Shown here in pieces: positions 37,066-44,845 of a stretch of 64,000 nt of DNA. Source of the stretch: CAZMHJ01 sp046350635. Its GTDB lineage: Bacteria > Patescibacteriota > Saccharimonadia > Saccharimonadales > CAIOMD01. A program made the position numbers and the translations under genes. The stretch is taken from assembly GCA_046350635.1 (NCBI GenBank), contig JAXLZY010000002.1:1-64000 (forward strand), given 5' to 3'. The first letter of the stretch is position 1; each line of letters starts with the position of its first letter. A model generated the notes under the pieces. The model worked only from the letters and a program-made list of their open reading frames with translations. It had not been told where the DNA came from and searched no databases.

Positions 37066-37998
37066 ATGATAAAAACAAAAAGCAAGCTAGTACCCTTTGA
37101 TGAAGCGACATACACACATATCGCACAACTACGAGAACGGGTATACGCATTTAACACAAATGCGCTTCCTTCTATCGTCAGGCTTTGGGAAGATAGCACA
37201 AAGTCATCATTATTTTATATTGGCGAAAAATATTCGCTTATCCGTTTTCGAGGGCATGGCACTACGTATAATTGGGTTGTTGGAAGCAATAATTTGCTTG
37301 CCAAATCTGATTGGCAAGAGATTAAACAGTTAGTTACAGACTCTACGGGCAACTCAAGCCCAATTATTAGCTTTATTTCAGATAATATATTCAGCGATGA
37401 ACTGCGAAGAATATATGATCCAAAAGAGATGTCAGAAGATGCCTTTGAGTATATTTACGATTGCCGCGAACAGGCAACATGTGCAGGTGGAAAATTTGAA
37501 GACATGCGCCGACAAACAAGACTATATTTTAAACATTACGGGCAACACACCAAAATAACCGTAGATAATACCATAACCCAATCAGTTATAACCAAAGAGT
37601 CCGTGATGCACCTATTTGATGATTGGCTTGGGTTCGGTACCGATGGCTCACAGAATCCCGAAGAAGAAAATAGAGCCCTTGCTGCGTTTTTTGAAAAGAA
37701 AAACCGTAAATATTTTGGAGAGCTTGTGATTATTCGCATCTTTTACAAAAGCAAACTTGTAGCATTCTCTGTAAATGAAATGATTGATGAGCACAATGCG
37801 ATTAATCATTTTCATAAGTCCAACCTTAACTTAAGCGGAATTAGTTATTTTACATTCTTCTCAACAATGGAAATATTAAACCAAAAAGGCGTTAAATACT
37901 TAAACTTTCAAGAAGATGTTGGCATCCCTGGCCTGCGCGCATTTAAGCAAAAAATGCGACCAGCAATTATAGATAAGCGATACGCTATTCAGTTGTAA
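37066..37998 (+). CDS. DUF2156/LPG-synthetase-C-like acyltransferase
   Basis: 310 residues from ATG 37066, with GAAGG 7 nt upstream; the longer frame starts without a ribosome-binding site. The C-terminal part VKYLNFQEDVGIPGLRAFKQ matches the 'N-x-x-x-D-x-G-x-x-G-L' segment of DUF2156 and aminoacyl-phosphatidylglycerol synthase C-terminal (GNAT-like) domains. It may transfer an aminoacyl or acyl group to a lipid or peptide. It overlaps the convergent neighbour by 14 bases. Confidence 0.7.
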   Translation: MIKTKSKLVPFDEATYTHIAQLRERVYAFNTNALPSIVRLWEDSTKSSLFYIGEKYSLIRFRGHGTTYNWVVGSNNLLAKSDWQEIKQLVTDSTGNSSPIISFISDNIFSDELRRIYDPKEMSEDAFEYIYDCREQATCAGGKFEDMRRQTRLYFKHYGQHTKITVDNTITQSVITKESVMHLFDDWLGFGTDGSQNPEEENRALAAFFEKKNRKYFGELVIIRIFYKSKLVAFSVNEMIDEHNAINHFHKSNLNLSGISYFTFFSTMEILNQKGVKYLNFQEDVGIPGLRAFKQKMRPAIIDKRYAIQL

Positions 37999-39079
37999 GA
38001 ATTTTTTCAGTTATAAAAGTGGCTTCAACGGTTGTGCTAATATTTTGTATGCCAAGACTTGCAAGCGTTTTGTTTATAGTTCGAGGAGTAAATTGAATTG
38101 AAAACACATTTGATTCATACATCAAAAACGTCACATCAGCTTGCTCTCTATAGATAGTTTCGTGTGCAGCAATCTGACATGCCGAGCTAAATAAGCCCAG
38201 GCCTTCCTGACGAGATGTCACTACAAGTGGGAGATTTAGGGTTGTTTTTTTACCTTGACCATACTGCTCTTTCAATCTTTCGACCTGTGCAGGATTTAGC
38301 CAATCGATGCTCTGTAAATCGGTAAAGTTAGTCGAAAACAGCGCGAACATCAGTGGTTCACCAGTGTCTTTATCTAGGGCTGCAATTGGAATAAAGTCTG
38401 GGTTATTTATGAGGGCTTCGATAGTTTCAGCATCAAGACCACCATAGTAACCTGCTTGTACTGCTTGGCTTTCAAAAACGTCGGTGTGAAGTTTAGTAAG
38501 TTCAGGTAGCTTACTAAGAAGCCTCTCTTTGTCGGAGGTTACAAGGTGCCCATCGCGTGAATAAATATCTGGGCACGGCACGGCACGCATCTCAGGACTA
38601 GCAGAAGTGTCATACGCCGAAAAAACCATATATTCCGGCAACCCATTCTGAAAAACAGCTTTTTCATCTTTGGGGATTGCAAAGGCTTTAACAAAATCTT
38701 CATAGGTTAACGAGCGAGGGTCATTAAATATTGTTTCTACTAATGCATCAGGGAGCAACTGTTGACGCTGAATTCGCGCACCACTCGGTAGCGCAATTCC
38801 ACTATCGGCAATTGCTGCGGGCACTAACATTGCATCTTCACCGATAAACTGTGGATCAAACTCATGCGTAAGCGCATTTGAAACAAATGCTGGTATTGTT
38901 TGGCCTTCAACCTCAGCGAAAATAGTACGTGTATCTGTAACTGCTTCGTCATATGTGTCTTTACTGAATACTCCAGTACGCATCATTCCATTCGTTGCAT
39001 CAATAGCTTCTCGGTAGATTGTATAATCTGCAGTCGTATTTTCTTTGTTTGGGCCGTTATCTATAGGTTGTGTGTTCAT
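37985..39079 (-). CDS. Cytoplasmic protein of unknown function
   Basis: 364 residues, no signal peptide or membrane helix. The second half (about 220-355: FIPIAALDKDTGEPLMFALF, LPLVVTSRQEGLGLFS, VTFLMYESNVFSIQFTPR) has a strand-helix pattern reminiscent of a GNAT fold, but no acetyl-CoA loop is clear. It is divergent from the leaderless membrane protein at 39128 and convergent with the DUF2156-like gene. No family recognised. Confidence 0.65.
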   Translation of the reverse strand: MNTQPIDNGPNKENTTADYTIYREAIDATNGMMRTGVFSKDTYDEAVTDTRTIFAEVEGQTIPAFVSNALTHEFDPQFIGEDAMLVPAAIADSGIALPSGARIQRQQLLPDALVETIFNDPRSLTYEDFVKAFAIPKDEKAVFQNGLPEYMVFSAYDTSASPEMRAVPCPDIYSRDGHLVTSDKERLLSKLPELTKLHTDVFESQAVQAGYYGGLDAETIEALINNPDFIPIAALDKDTGEPLMFALFSTNFTDLQSIDWLNPAQVERLKEQYGQGKKTTLNLPLVVTSRQEGLGLFSSACQIAAHETIYREQADVTFLMYESNVFSIQFTPRTINKTLASLGIQNISTTVEATFITEKILTTE

Positions 39080-39089
39080 ATGGTTCTAC

Positions 39090-39118
39090 TTGATACTTAT
39101 GCTTATTTATGCTATTAT
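39090..39118 (+). promoter_or_regulatory. Near-leaderless promoter with shared 16-mer
   Basis: TTGATA, 17-nt spacer, TATTAT; 9 nt before the ATG at 39128. The spacer includes ATACTTATGCTTATTT (39093-39108), which recurs in the promoter of the small gene at 42356, in the opposite orientation. Confidence 0.6.
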
Positions 39119-39127
39119 AGCACTATT

Positions 39128-39889
39128 ATGCAAAATAAGCAAGAACATGCTAATCATGATAACGACCCTATTCTGAAGGATATTGCCAAGCGTGTAAAAA
39201 AAACATCCGTACGACTTAAAGACACGGCAGTTGTTGCTTCGGGAGAATTAGCCAACAGTAAATTGCGTCAAAAAATATTACTCGGCGCAACTGTGCTTGG
39301 CCTTGTTTTTGAATGGGGACCGGGAAATGAATGGCTTATTGGTGATGTTGGCTCAGAAGCCCATGGTGCTTTTGACCCCACGAATGCAGGTGAATTTATT
39401 GCTGCAAGTGCTATCACCGGTGTCGCTGCAGGCGCAGCATCTACAACAGAACAAGCACTCCTTGGCGTACTTATGTCGGGTACTGTTAGAATGTTCCCTG
39501 AAACGTTTAAGAAATGGGATGACACCCGCGAACATGAAGCGTTAAACCCTGACCAGGGAGATTTAGCACTTGGTATTGCGCTTGGAACCTCTGCAGTGGT
39601 TATAGAAAAGAATTCTCAGAACCCAGAACGCACCCTTAAAGATGACTTAAAGCTCACCGGTAAAACAGCTCTTGGAATCGGCGCATTCAACACCGCACTG
39701 GTTACAGGGGCAAGCGTAGGAGTTAGAGCCATAGAAAATCTTGGGTATGAAACAGCAGCGCATGCTACTGAAGAAGTACTTAAAAACCCTCTAACTTATC
39801 TCGTATTATTTGGTCTTTACAAAGCAAATGAATACCGAAAAGCACGTAAAGAACAATCCGAAAAAATAGAGCCAGAGATTTCAGAGTAG
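39128..39889 (+). CDS. Membrane protein of unknown function
   Basis: 253 residues from ATG 39128; the longer frame is rejected because the promoter's -10 lies inside it. Basic N-terminus, then Gly/Ala-rich hydrophobic stretches (ILLGATVLGLVFEWGPGN, EFIAASAITGVAAGAAS, LALGIALGTSAVVI, ALGIGAFNTALVTGASVGV, LTYLVLFGLYKANEY) and a charged C-terminus. The pattern suits several short membrane helices. No family recognised. Confidence 0.7.
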   Translation: MQNKQEHANHDNDPILKDIAKRVKKTSVRLKDTAVVASGELANSKLRQKILLGATVLGLVFEWGPGNEWLIGDVGSEAHGAFDPTNAGEFIAASAITGVAAGAASTTEQALLGVLMSGTVRMFPETFKKWDDTREHEALNPDQGDLALGIALGTSAVVIEKNSQNPERTLKDDLKLTGKTALGIGAFNTALVTGASVGVRAIENLGYETAAHATEEVLKNPLTYLVLFGLYKANEYRKARKEQSEKIEPEISE

Positions 39890-39903
39890 TTGAGCAGTTT
39901 ATT

Positions 39904-39959
39904 CTTCGCTTTAAGCGAAGGCAGACATGCTCAGGTCTGCGGTTCCCCGTTTATGGGGT
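39904..39959 (-). terminator. Three stacked hairpins after the GC-rich mini-gene
   Basis: Minus strand: CCCC/GGGG, GCAGAC/GTCTGC and CTTCGCTT/AAGCGAAG directly after the stop codon. A multi-hairpin 3' end like that of the GC-rich operon at 27.4 kb. Confidence 0.55.
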
Positions 39960-39960
39960 C

Positions 39961-40146
39961 TCACTTCTTGCCACGTGTGCTTTTGACCGCCTTGCCCTTG
40001 AAGCGCTGCTTAGGCTTGGGGTCATGCACACCGCGTACGCGAGAGGTACCACTACCCCTCGCCTTGGTACGGTTACGCCGAGCGTCCTTCTTGGAAACCC
40101 CATGGGCTACCAAAGTAATGCCACTCGACTTACGTGTTGCGCTCAC
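39961..40146 (-). CDS. GC-rich mini-gene: 61-residue very basic protein
   Basis: GTG start at 40146 with a near-perfect AGGAGGTG 9 nt upstream; stop TGA. The product is about one third Lys/Arg with no hydrophobic core (SKKDARRNRTKARGSGTSRV, PKQRFKGKAVKSTRGKK), so it should be disordered and bind nucleic acid or the ribosome. The local G+C is clearly above that of the genes on both sides and similar to the 27.4-29.4 kb island. No family recognised. Confidence 0.7.
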   Translation of the reverse strand: MSATRKSSGITLVAHGVSKKDARRNRTKARGSGTSRVRGVHDPKPKQRFKGKAVKSTRGKK

Positions 40147-40291
40147 CCGTGTTCACCTCCTAGCTACAGTCGAAGGAAGGTCGCCACGATATTTGGGCGT
40201 GCCTAATTAATACCATAGAATTAAATATTGTGTTTAAAACCGTGCTAGGATTGTCTTTTTGTTGTATCGTATAAGCATATAAGGATTAGTT

Positions 40292-40672
40292 ATGGCTACA
40301 AAAATTGCAATTATTGAAGACGACGCTGCCATTGCGCAGATGTACCGAATGAAGTTCGAGGCCGAAGGCTTTACTATAGAAACTGCCGAAAACGGTCGCT
40401 TGGGCTTAGCATTAGCGCAAGAAATGATGCCCGACGTCATTTTATTAGACCTTATGATGCCCGAAATGAACGGCGACGAAATGCTTAGCCAAATGCGCTC
40501 TACCGAATGGGGTAAGGATATTAAGGTGATTATTTTAACGAATATGGGCGAACAAGAAGCACCCGAATCGCTCAAAACGCTTAATGTAAGCGCCTTTATT
40601 GTTAAAGCCGATATGACTCCTCGCCAGGTTGCAGAGCTTGTAGAGCAATATATAGGTGGCCCAAGCGCGTAA
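40292..40672 (+). CDS. Single-domain response regulator (receiver only)
   Basis: 126 residues, CheY-like. Acidic pair EDD (9-11), phospho-acceptor Asp53 in ILLDLMMPEMNG, Thr/Ser switch and Lys in FIVKADM. No output domain, so it relays phosphate or acts by protein contact. AAGGA lies before the ATG. The multi-pass kinase at 34.8-37.0 kb is a candidate partner (inference). Start of a plus-strand run with murD. Confidence 0.93.
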   Translation: MATKIAIIEDDAAIAQMYRMKFEAEGFTIETAENGRLGLALAQEMMPDVILLDLMMPEMNGDEMLSQMRSTEWGKDIKVIILTNMGEQEAPESLKTLNVSAFIVKADMTPRQVAELVEQYIGGPSA

Positions 40673-40731
40673 CAAAGTACGCGACACCTCGTTTAATCAC
40701 GTATTATGCACAAACAAATAGGTACTAAAAA

Positions 40732-42060
40732 ATGAAGGTAGCGATATTGGGCTATGGCACCGACGGCGCCAGCGCCACTGGTTATTGGCATAAGCAAGAC
40801 GCCGAAATTACAATTTGTGACGAAAAAACCGATTTATTGCTGCCCGAATACGTAGAATCACGGTTAGGGCCCGAGTATCTAGAAAACCTGGGTGACTTTG
40901 ACGTAATAGTACGAAGCCCTGGTATTAGGCCCGATAAAATCGTTGCTGCAAACGGTAATGATGAATCTATTCTTAAAAAAGTCACTACGACTGTAAATGA
41001 ATTTTTTGCTCATTGCCCTGCGCCAATTATTGCCGTAACTGGTACCAAAGGTAAGGGCACGACGAGCATGCTTATTTATAAAATGCTCACAAATGCCGGC
41101 AAAAAAGCCTTTATTGGCGGTAATATTGGCACCGTACCGCTCGATTTTATACACGACGTCACCGAAGACAGCATAGTTGTGTTGGAGCTTTCAAGTTTTC
41201 AGCTCATTGACTTTAAATATGCGCCAAAAGTTGGCGTGTGTTTAATGGTTGTGCCAGAACACCAAGATTGGCATACGGGTATCAAAGAGTATTACGACGC
41301 AAAATCGCAACTATTTGCAAACCAAGCAGAAACTGATCGTGCAGTCTTTAATGCTGCAAGTGATGTGTCGCGAAAAATCGTCAATGTAAGCAAAGGTTCA
41401 AAAGTACCTTACTTTGTTCCGCCAAAAGGCCAGCTCGCAAATACCGTTGCTGGTGCTTATGTTGAAGGTGACCAAATATGTATGGACGGAACCATTATTT
41501 GCGATATTGCAAACGTTGGTTTACTTGGTAGGCATAACTTAGAAAACGTCTGTGCAGCAATTGCTGCCGTTTGGCCACTGTTACACGATAATATTGCAGC
41601 TATAAAAATGGCTATTCATGATTTTACTGGCATGGAGCATCGCTTAGAATTTGTACGCGAAGTTAATTACGTAAAGTATTACAACGATAGTTTTGCAACA
41701 ACGCCAGAAGCAACCGTTGCAGCTATTCGCGCCTTTGACCAACCGAAAGTAGTTATTTTAGGTGGTCACGATAAAGGCATTCCTTTTTACGATGTTGTTA
41801 ACGAAGTAATTAATAGCCATGTGAGGCGGGTAATTGTAATTGGTAAAACAGGTGAAAAAATAATGGAGCTTTTAGTATCACGTGGGTACGAAAAAATATC
41901 CCTGGGCGGTAACACCATGACAGAAATTGTCCATACCGCCCAAAACGAAGCTCAGCCTGGTGATGTCGTGTTACTTAGCACTGCGTGTGCAAGCTTTGGG
42001 TTGTTCAAAGATTACAAGGATCGTGGCAATCAATTTAAAGAAGTGGTAAACGCACTATAA
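40732..42060 (+). CDS. murD: UDP-N-acetylmuramoylalanine--D-glutamate ligase
   Basis: 442 residues. It adds D-Glu to UDP-MurNAc-L-Ala in the cytoplasm. The P-loop is GTKGKGTTSML (family GTNGKST variant). VLELSSFQL, MVVPEHQDWH, GRHNLENVCAAIA and YNDSFATTPEA are typical Mur ligase motifs, and GGHDKGIPF is in the C-terminal domain. murI, which supplies D-Glu, lies just downstream on the other strand. Confidence 0.93.
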   Translation: MKVAILGYGTDGASATGYWHKQDAEITICDEKTDLLLPEYVESRLGPEYLENLGDFDVIVRSPGIRPDKIVAANGNDESILKKVTTTVNEFFAHCPAPIIAVTGTKGKGTTSMLIYKMLTNAGKKAFIGGNIGTVPLDFIHDVTEDSIVVLELSSFQLIDFKYAPKVGVCLMVVPEHQDWHTGIKEYYDAKSQLFANQAETDRAVFNAASDVSRKIVNVSKGSKVPYFVPPKGQLANTVAGAYVEGDQICMDGTIICDIANVGLLGRHNLENVCAAIAAVWPLLHDNIAAIKMAIHDFTGMEHRLEFVREVNYVKYYNDSFATTPEATVAAIRAFDQPKVVILGGHDKGIPFYDVVNEVINSHVRRVIVIGKTGEKIMELLVSRGYEKISLGGNTMTEIVHTAQNEAQPGDVVLLSTACASFGLFKDYKDRGNQFKEVVNAL

Positions 42061-42088
42061 AAAAACTCCCCGTTCGGGGAGTTTTTTT
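42061..42088. terminator. Bidirectional intrinsic terminator
   Basis: CTCCCC/GGGGAG hairpin with A-run and T-run on the two sides, serving murD (plus) and the small gene at 42087 (minus). Confidence 0.9.
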
Positions 42089-42356
42089 ATTTATCAGTGC
42101 GTGAATGTTCTATATCAATAGGCGGAATCTGAAGATCTATGACACCTTTTTGAAGAGAATCATATGTAGCCTCTGATTTAGATGAACCAGTTACCTGCTC
42201 ATATGTTGCTTGTCCAATATTTTCAAGACCTTGTTCTGCGGTACTTTTAATGGCTTCGTTTGTGCTATACAACGCTGCGCCACCTACCGCACCAATAAGT
42301 GCGCTTGTGGTGACAATTTTAGCTAATTCTTTTTTACTGGATTTTATTGATTCCAT
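42087..42356 (-). CDS. Small membrane-anchored protein, unknown
   Basis: 89 residues from ATG 42356. One N-terminal membrane segment (about 10-28, IVTTSALIGAVGGAALYS) is followed by a polar tail rich in Glu, Thr, Gln and Ser. It has a near-consensus promoter (TTGACA-17-TAATAT) whose -10 ends 7 nt before the ATG, so the mRNA should be leaderless. It lies directly after murI. No family recognised. Confidence 0.65.
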   Translation of the reverse strand: MESIKSSKKELAKIVTTSALIGAVGGAALYSTNEAIKSTAEQGLENIGQATYEQVTGSSKSEATYDSLQKGVIDLQIPPIDIEHSRTDK

Positions 42357-42363
42357 ATTTATT

Positions 42364-42392
42364 ATATTACTATACTTATGCTTATTTGTCAA
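42364..42392 (-). promoter_or_regulatory. Leaderless promoter of the small membrane-protein gene
   Basis: TTGACA, 17-nt spacer, TAATAT; 7 nt to the ATG. It overlaps the 3' end of murI and contains ATACTTATGCTTATTT (plus strand), as at 39.1 kb. Confidence 0.7.
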
Positions 42393-43038
42393 TTTTTTGC
42401 TCTAGTACTACTTTTAATCGTGTCATTATTGCATCTTCGGGCTGTAGGACAGTTACGCTATTACCGACCAATTTAGTTATTTCAGATTCAATCCAATGGT
42501 AATGCGTGCATGCTAGCACAATTACATCACTACCCTTTTGGAGCGATGGCTCTATATCTTGCCGTAATTTTTCTTCGTTTATTGCGTTTTGTTCTATTAA
42601 CTCGGCCCAGTCAGAACAGTCGGGTTCGACAATAGTTACGTTTTTGCCAAACTGTTCTTTTAGCTGTGCATACCGCTTACTTCCGAGCGTTGTTGGTGTT
42701 GCGCAAACCGTAATTACCTTGCTATTTGTAAGCTGTGCTGCGGGTTTTATCATTGGCTCTATACCAACAAGCGGGATTGGTAGTTCGGTTCGTAGTTCGT
42801 CGATTAGTGTCGTTGTAATTGTATTACAGGCAATCACAATAACATCACACATACCGGCAAGTTCTTGCAAAATCGGTAGCACTAAGGCGTGTAATTGCTC
42901 AGGTGTTTTGGTGCCATAAGGTACGTTTTTTGTATCTTCACGGTATTCAATTGTGTAATCGGGGAATGCTTTTTGTATTGCGTTTGCAACAGATAGCCCA
43001 CCAACACCAGAATCAAATACACCAATAACTTTCTTCAT
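42382..43038 (-). CDS. murI: Glutamate racemase
   Basis: 218 residues, a little shorter than the usual 250-270. It makes D-glutamate for peptidoglycan. Motifs: GVFDSGVGGLSVANAI, the first catalytic Cys in VIACNTITTT, and the second Cys-Thr-His in VLACTHYHWIESEI. folD ends 4 nt upstream, so folD-murI is one unit. murD, the user of D-Glu, is convergent. Confidence 0.93.
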   Translation of the reverse strand: MKKVIGVFDSGVGGLSVANAIQKAFPDYTIEYREDTKNVPYGTKTPEQLHALVLPILQELAGMCDVIVIACNTITTTLIDELRTELPIPLVGIEPMIKPAAQLTNSKVITVCATPTTLGSKRYAQLKEQFGKNVTIVEPDCSDWAELIEQNAINEEKLRQDIEPSLQKGSDVIVLACTHYHWIESEITKLVGNSVTVLQPEDAIMTRLKVVLEQKIDK

Positions 43039-43042
43039 GAGT

Positions 43043-43852
43043 TTATTTCGCTACAGAATTTCGCGCTGCACGAATTACATTATCGAAAAGTGCAGCAACC
43101 GTTAAAGGCCCAACGCCACCCTTTGTTGGCGTAACCGTAATATCTTCGCGATTATATACGTCTGGATCTAAATCGCCTTTAATTTCACCACCTTCACTGG
43201 TTGTGCCCGCATCTACTACTACCGCCTTTTCGGGCAACATAACGTCGCTAATAATACCTGGCTTACCGACAGCAGTAATAATAACCTGCGAATGCAACAA
43301 AATATCTTCGGGGTGTTCGGTGTCTTCGTCTACTATTGCGGGCTCCACACCCGATGCTCTCATTAATTTTACGAGCGGAGCGCCCACTAAACGACCTTGG
43401 CCGACGACAGCTACGGACTTATTTTGGATATCAATGTTATAGCCAGCCAAAAGCCACATGATTGCCATTGGTGTTGCGGGGTCAAGCTGCGCATTTGCGC
43501 CCAATGCATCAACATCTTTTTCGGACGCAACTGCATTAACAATTTCATCGGTTTGCGCAGTATCTTTAAGTGGTAGCTGTACAATTATGCCGTGAATATT
43601 AGGGTTGTCATTTAGTGCGCTAATTAAACCTATGGCTTCTGATTGGTCAATTTTATGAACTTCTACCTCTACCTGAATATCTGTGCCGTATTTTTGCTTT
43701 AACGCAACGTACGTATTTATTACTGGGCTTGGGTTGCAAACAATGATTGCTAGTTTTGGCTTAATACCTTCGGCCTGAATAAGTGCACGTACCTGATGTA
43801 CCTGACGCTCTTTAATAAATCCCGCTAGTTCGCTTCCGTTCAATAATCTCAT
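43043..43852 (-). CDS. folD: Methylenetetrahydrofolate dehydrogenase/cyclohydrolase
   Basis: 269 residues. It interconverts 5,10-methylene-, methenyl- and 10-formyl-tetrahydrofolate. The catalytic region is TYVALKQKYG (Lys), followed by GIIVQLPL, KDVDALG, the NADP site VVGQGRLVGAPLVKL and TPTKGGVGPLTVA. With glyA at 56.5 kb it makes a minimal one-carbon route from serine to formyl-THF. Confidence 0.95.
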   Translation of the reverse strand: MRLLNGSELAGFIKERQVHQVRALIQAEGIKPKLAIIVCNPSPVINTYVALKQKYGTDIQVEVEVHKIDQSEAIGLISALNDNPNIHGIIVQLPLKDTAQTDEIVNAVASEKDVDALGANAQLDPATPMAIMWLLAGYNIDIQNKSVAVVGQGRLVGAPLVKLMRASGVEPAIVDEDTEHPEDILLHSQVIITAVGKPGIISDVMLPEKAVVVDAGTTSEGGEIKGDLDPDVYNREDITVTPTKGGVGPLTVAALFDNVIRAARNSVAK

Positions 43853-43875
43853 CGACTTTATATTATAGCTGATAC

Positions 43876-43904
43876 TTGCAAAAACAGGGGTAATATGCTA
43901 CTAT
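43876..43904 (+). promoter_or_regulatory. Promoter of tRNA-Lys
   Basis: TTGCAA, 17-nt spacer, TACTAT with TGC extension; about 17 nt upstream of the tRNA. Confidence 0.65.
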
Positions 43905-43921
43905 GGCAAGGTTAATTTTCC

Positions 43922-43998
43922 GGGCCAGTAGCTCAGCCGGTTAGAGCACCTGCCTCTTAAGCAGGGTGTCGAGGGTTCGAGTCCCTCCTGGCCCTCCA
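43922..43998 (+). tRNA. tRNA-Lys (CTT)
   Basis: 77 nt with CCA. Acceptor GGGCCAG/CTGGCCC; anticodon stem CCTGC/GCAGG with loop CTCTTAA, anticodon CTT. Its 3' end (GAGTCCCTCCTGGCCCTCCA) recurs in whole or part three times within the next 870 bp. Confidence 0.95.
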
Positions 43999-44005
43999 AA
44001 GATAC

Positions 44006-44071
44006 ATAACAGATACGATTTAGTTCCGAAATAGAGAACTCTGTTTTCAGGTACTGGCTTGTATCTGTTAT
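44006..44071 (+). repeat. Inverted repeat between tRNA-Lys and the Nudix gene
   Basis: ATAACAGATAC (44006-44016) and GTATCTGTTAT (44061-44071) are perfect 11-bp inverted repeats enclosing a smaller AGTTC/GAACT hairpin. No T-run follows. Confidence 0.6.
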
Positions 44072-44087
44072 TTAGTTCTAGTCTAAT

Positions 44088-44612
44088 ATGGATGCACGTG
44101 CCATACTTGAATATATGACGAAGATTTCACACGATAGCGAGACATTAGCGACTAATCAACAGGTAATAACAGCTTGTGCGTTCATTCACCAAAACATCGG
44201 CGGAGTTGAAAAGGTTTTTTTGCCCAAAAGAGCTGCAACCAAGAAGTTTTTACCAAATGTATACGAGCTACCTGGTGGTCACATAGACTTTGGAGAAGAT
44301 ACTGTTACGGGGTTGAGGCGTGAAATATATGAAGAGTTTGAAATGGAAGTTGAAGTTGGCGATCCGTTCTTCGTATTTACCTACACTAACGATATAAAAG
44401 GCTCACACTCGATCGAGGTTATTTACTTTGCTAGTTTCATGAGTGACATTAGTGGTATCAAAATAAATCCTGAAGACCACTCGGAGTTTGGTTGGTTTAG
44501 TGAAGAGGAGTTATCGAAAGCCACAACAGAGTCAAAAGGTCTAGATGATATCGAGTTCCAGGCTATGAGCAAAGGGTTTGCTTTACTGAAAGGTCAGCCT
44601 CTTCAATTTTAG
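44088..44612 (+). CDS. Nudix hydrolase carried behind tRNA-Lys
   Basis: 174 residues. The Nudix box GGHIDFGEDTVTGLRREIYE continues EFEM; the Gly at the end of the consensus EExG is replaced by Glu. HSIEVIYFASFM and DHSEFGWFSEEEL are typical of the fold. The substrate is unknown. A TCTAAT box abuts the ATG, so the in-frame ATG at 44115 is an alternative start. The gene is bracketed by the tRNA-Lys 3' end and a direct repeat of CTGGCCCTCCA (44630-44640), as expected for an integrated cassette. Confidence 0.85.
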   Translation: MDARAILEYMTKISHDSETLATNQQVITACAFIHQNIGGVEKVFLPKRAATKKFLPNVYELPGGHIDFGEDTVTGLRREIYEEFEMEVEVGDPFFVFTYTNDIKGSHSIEVIYFASFMSDISGIKINPEDHSEFGWFSEEELSKATTESKGLDDIEFQAMSKGFALLKGQPLQF

Positions 44613-44629
44613 TTGCTATCTGCAAGACG

Positions 44630-44640
44630 CTGGCCCTCCA
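44630..44640 (+). repeat. Direct repeat of tRNA-Lys acceptor 3' end
   Basis: CTGGCCCTCCA, identical to the last 11 nt of tRNA-Lys (43988-43998), 18 nt after the Nudix stop. Candidate attachment-site remnant. Confidence 0.6.
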
Positions 44641-44646
44641 TGATAG

Positions 44647-44671
44647 AACTCCACCCTGTTTGGAGTTTTTT
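44647..44671 (+). terminator. Intrinsic terminator after the Nudix gene
   Basis: AACTCCA/TGGAGTT hairpin followed by TTTT. Confidence 0.8.
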
Positions 44672-44712
44672 CATGGAGATTCATGACTTGAATTCTCAAC
44701 ACGCCAAAGGAT

Positions 44713-44827
44713 GTCGAGGTGAAAATTGCCTGTGGCAATTTGCAAGGGAGTCAACCCTTGCAAACTAGTTTGCAAAGATGTTGCGACGGGCTCGCCAGAG
44801 GTGAGCCGAGTCCCTCCTGGCCCTCCA
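44713..44827 (+). repeat. Structured tRNA-embedded element, copy B (tRNA-Lys)
   Basis: TGTCGAGG, matching the T-stem of tRNA-Lys, then an 87-nt insert (44720-44806), then CGAGTCCCTCCTGGCCCTCC and A, an exact tRNA-Lys 3' end. Insert hairpins: AATTGCC/GGCAATT, GCAAGGG/CCCTTGC or the competing TTGCAAA/TTTGCAA, and GGCTCGCC/GGTGAGCC. It is the best-preserved of the three copies. Confidence 0.85.
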
Positions 44828-44845
44828 TAAGTGTTTAATGCCATA

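Noticed and set aside
44720..44806. Element as group I intron, integron attC site or CRISPR unit
   Set aside because: Too short and lacking group I core motifs; no RYYYAAC/GTTRRRY pair in the right places; copies are dispersed, not in a spaced array.
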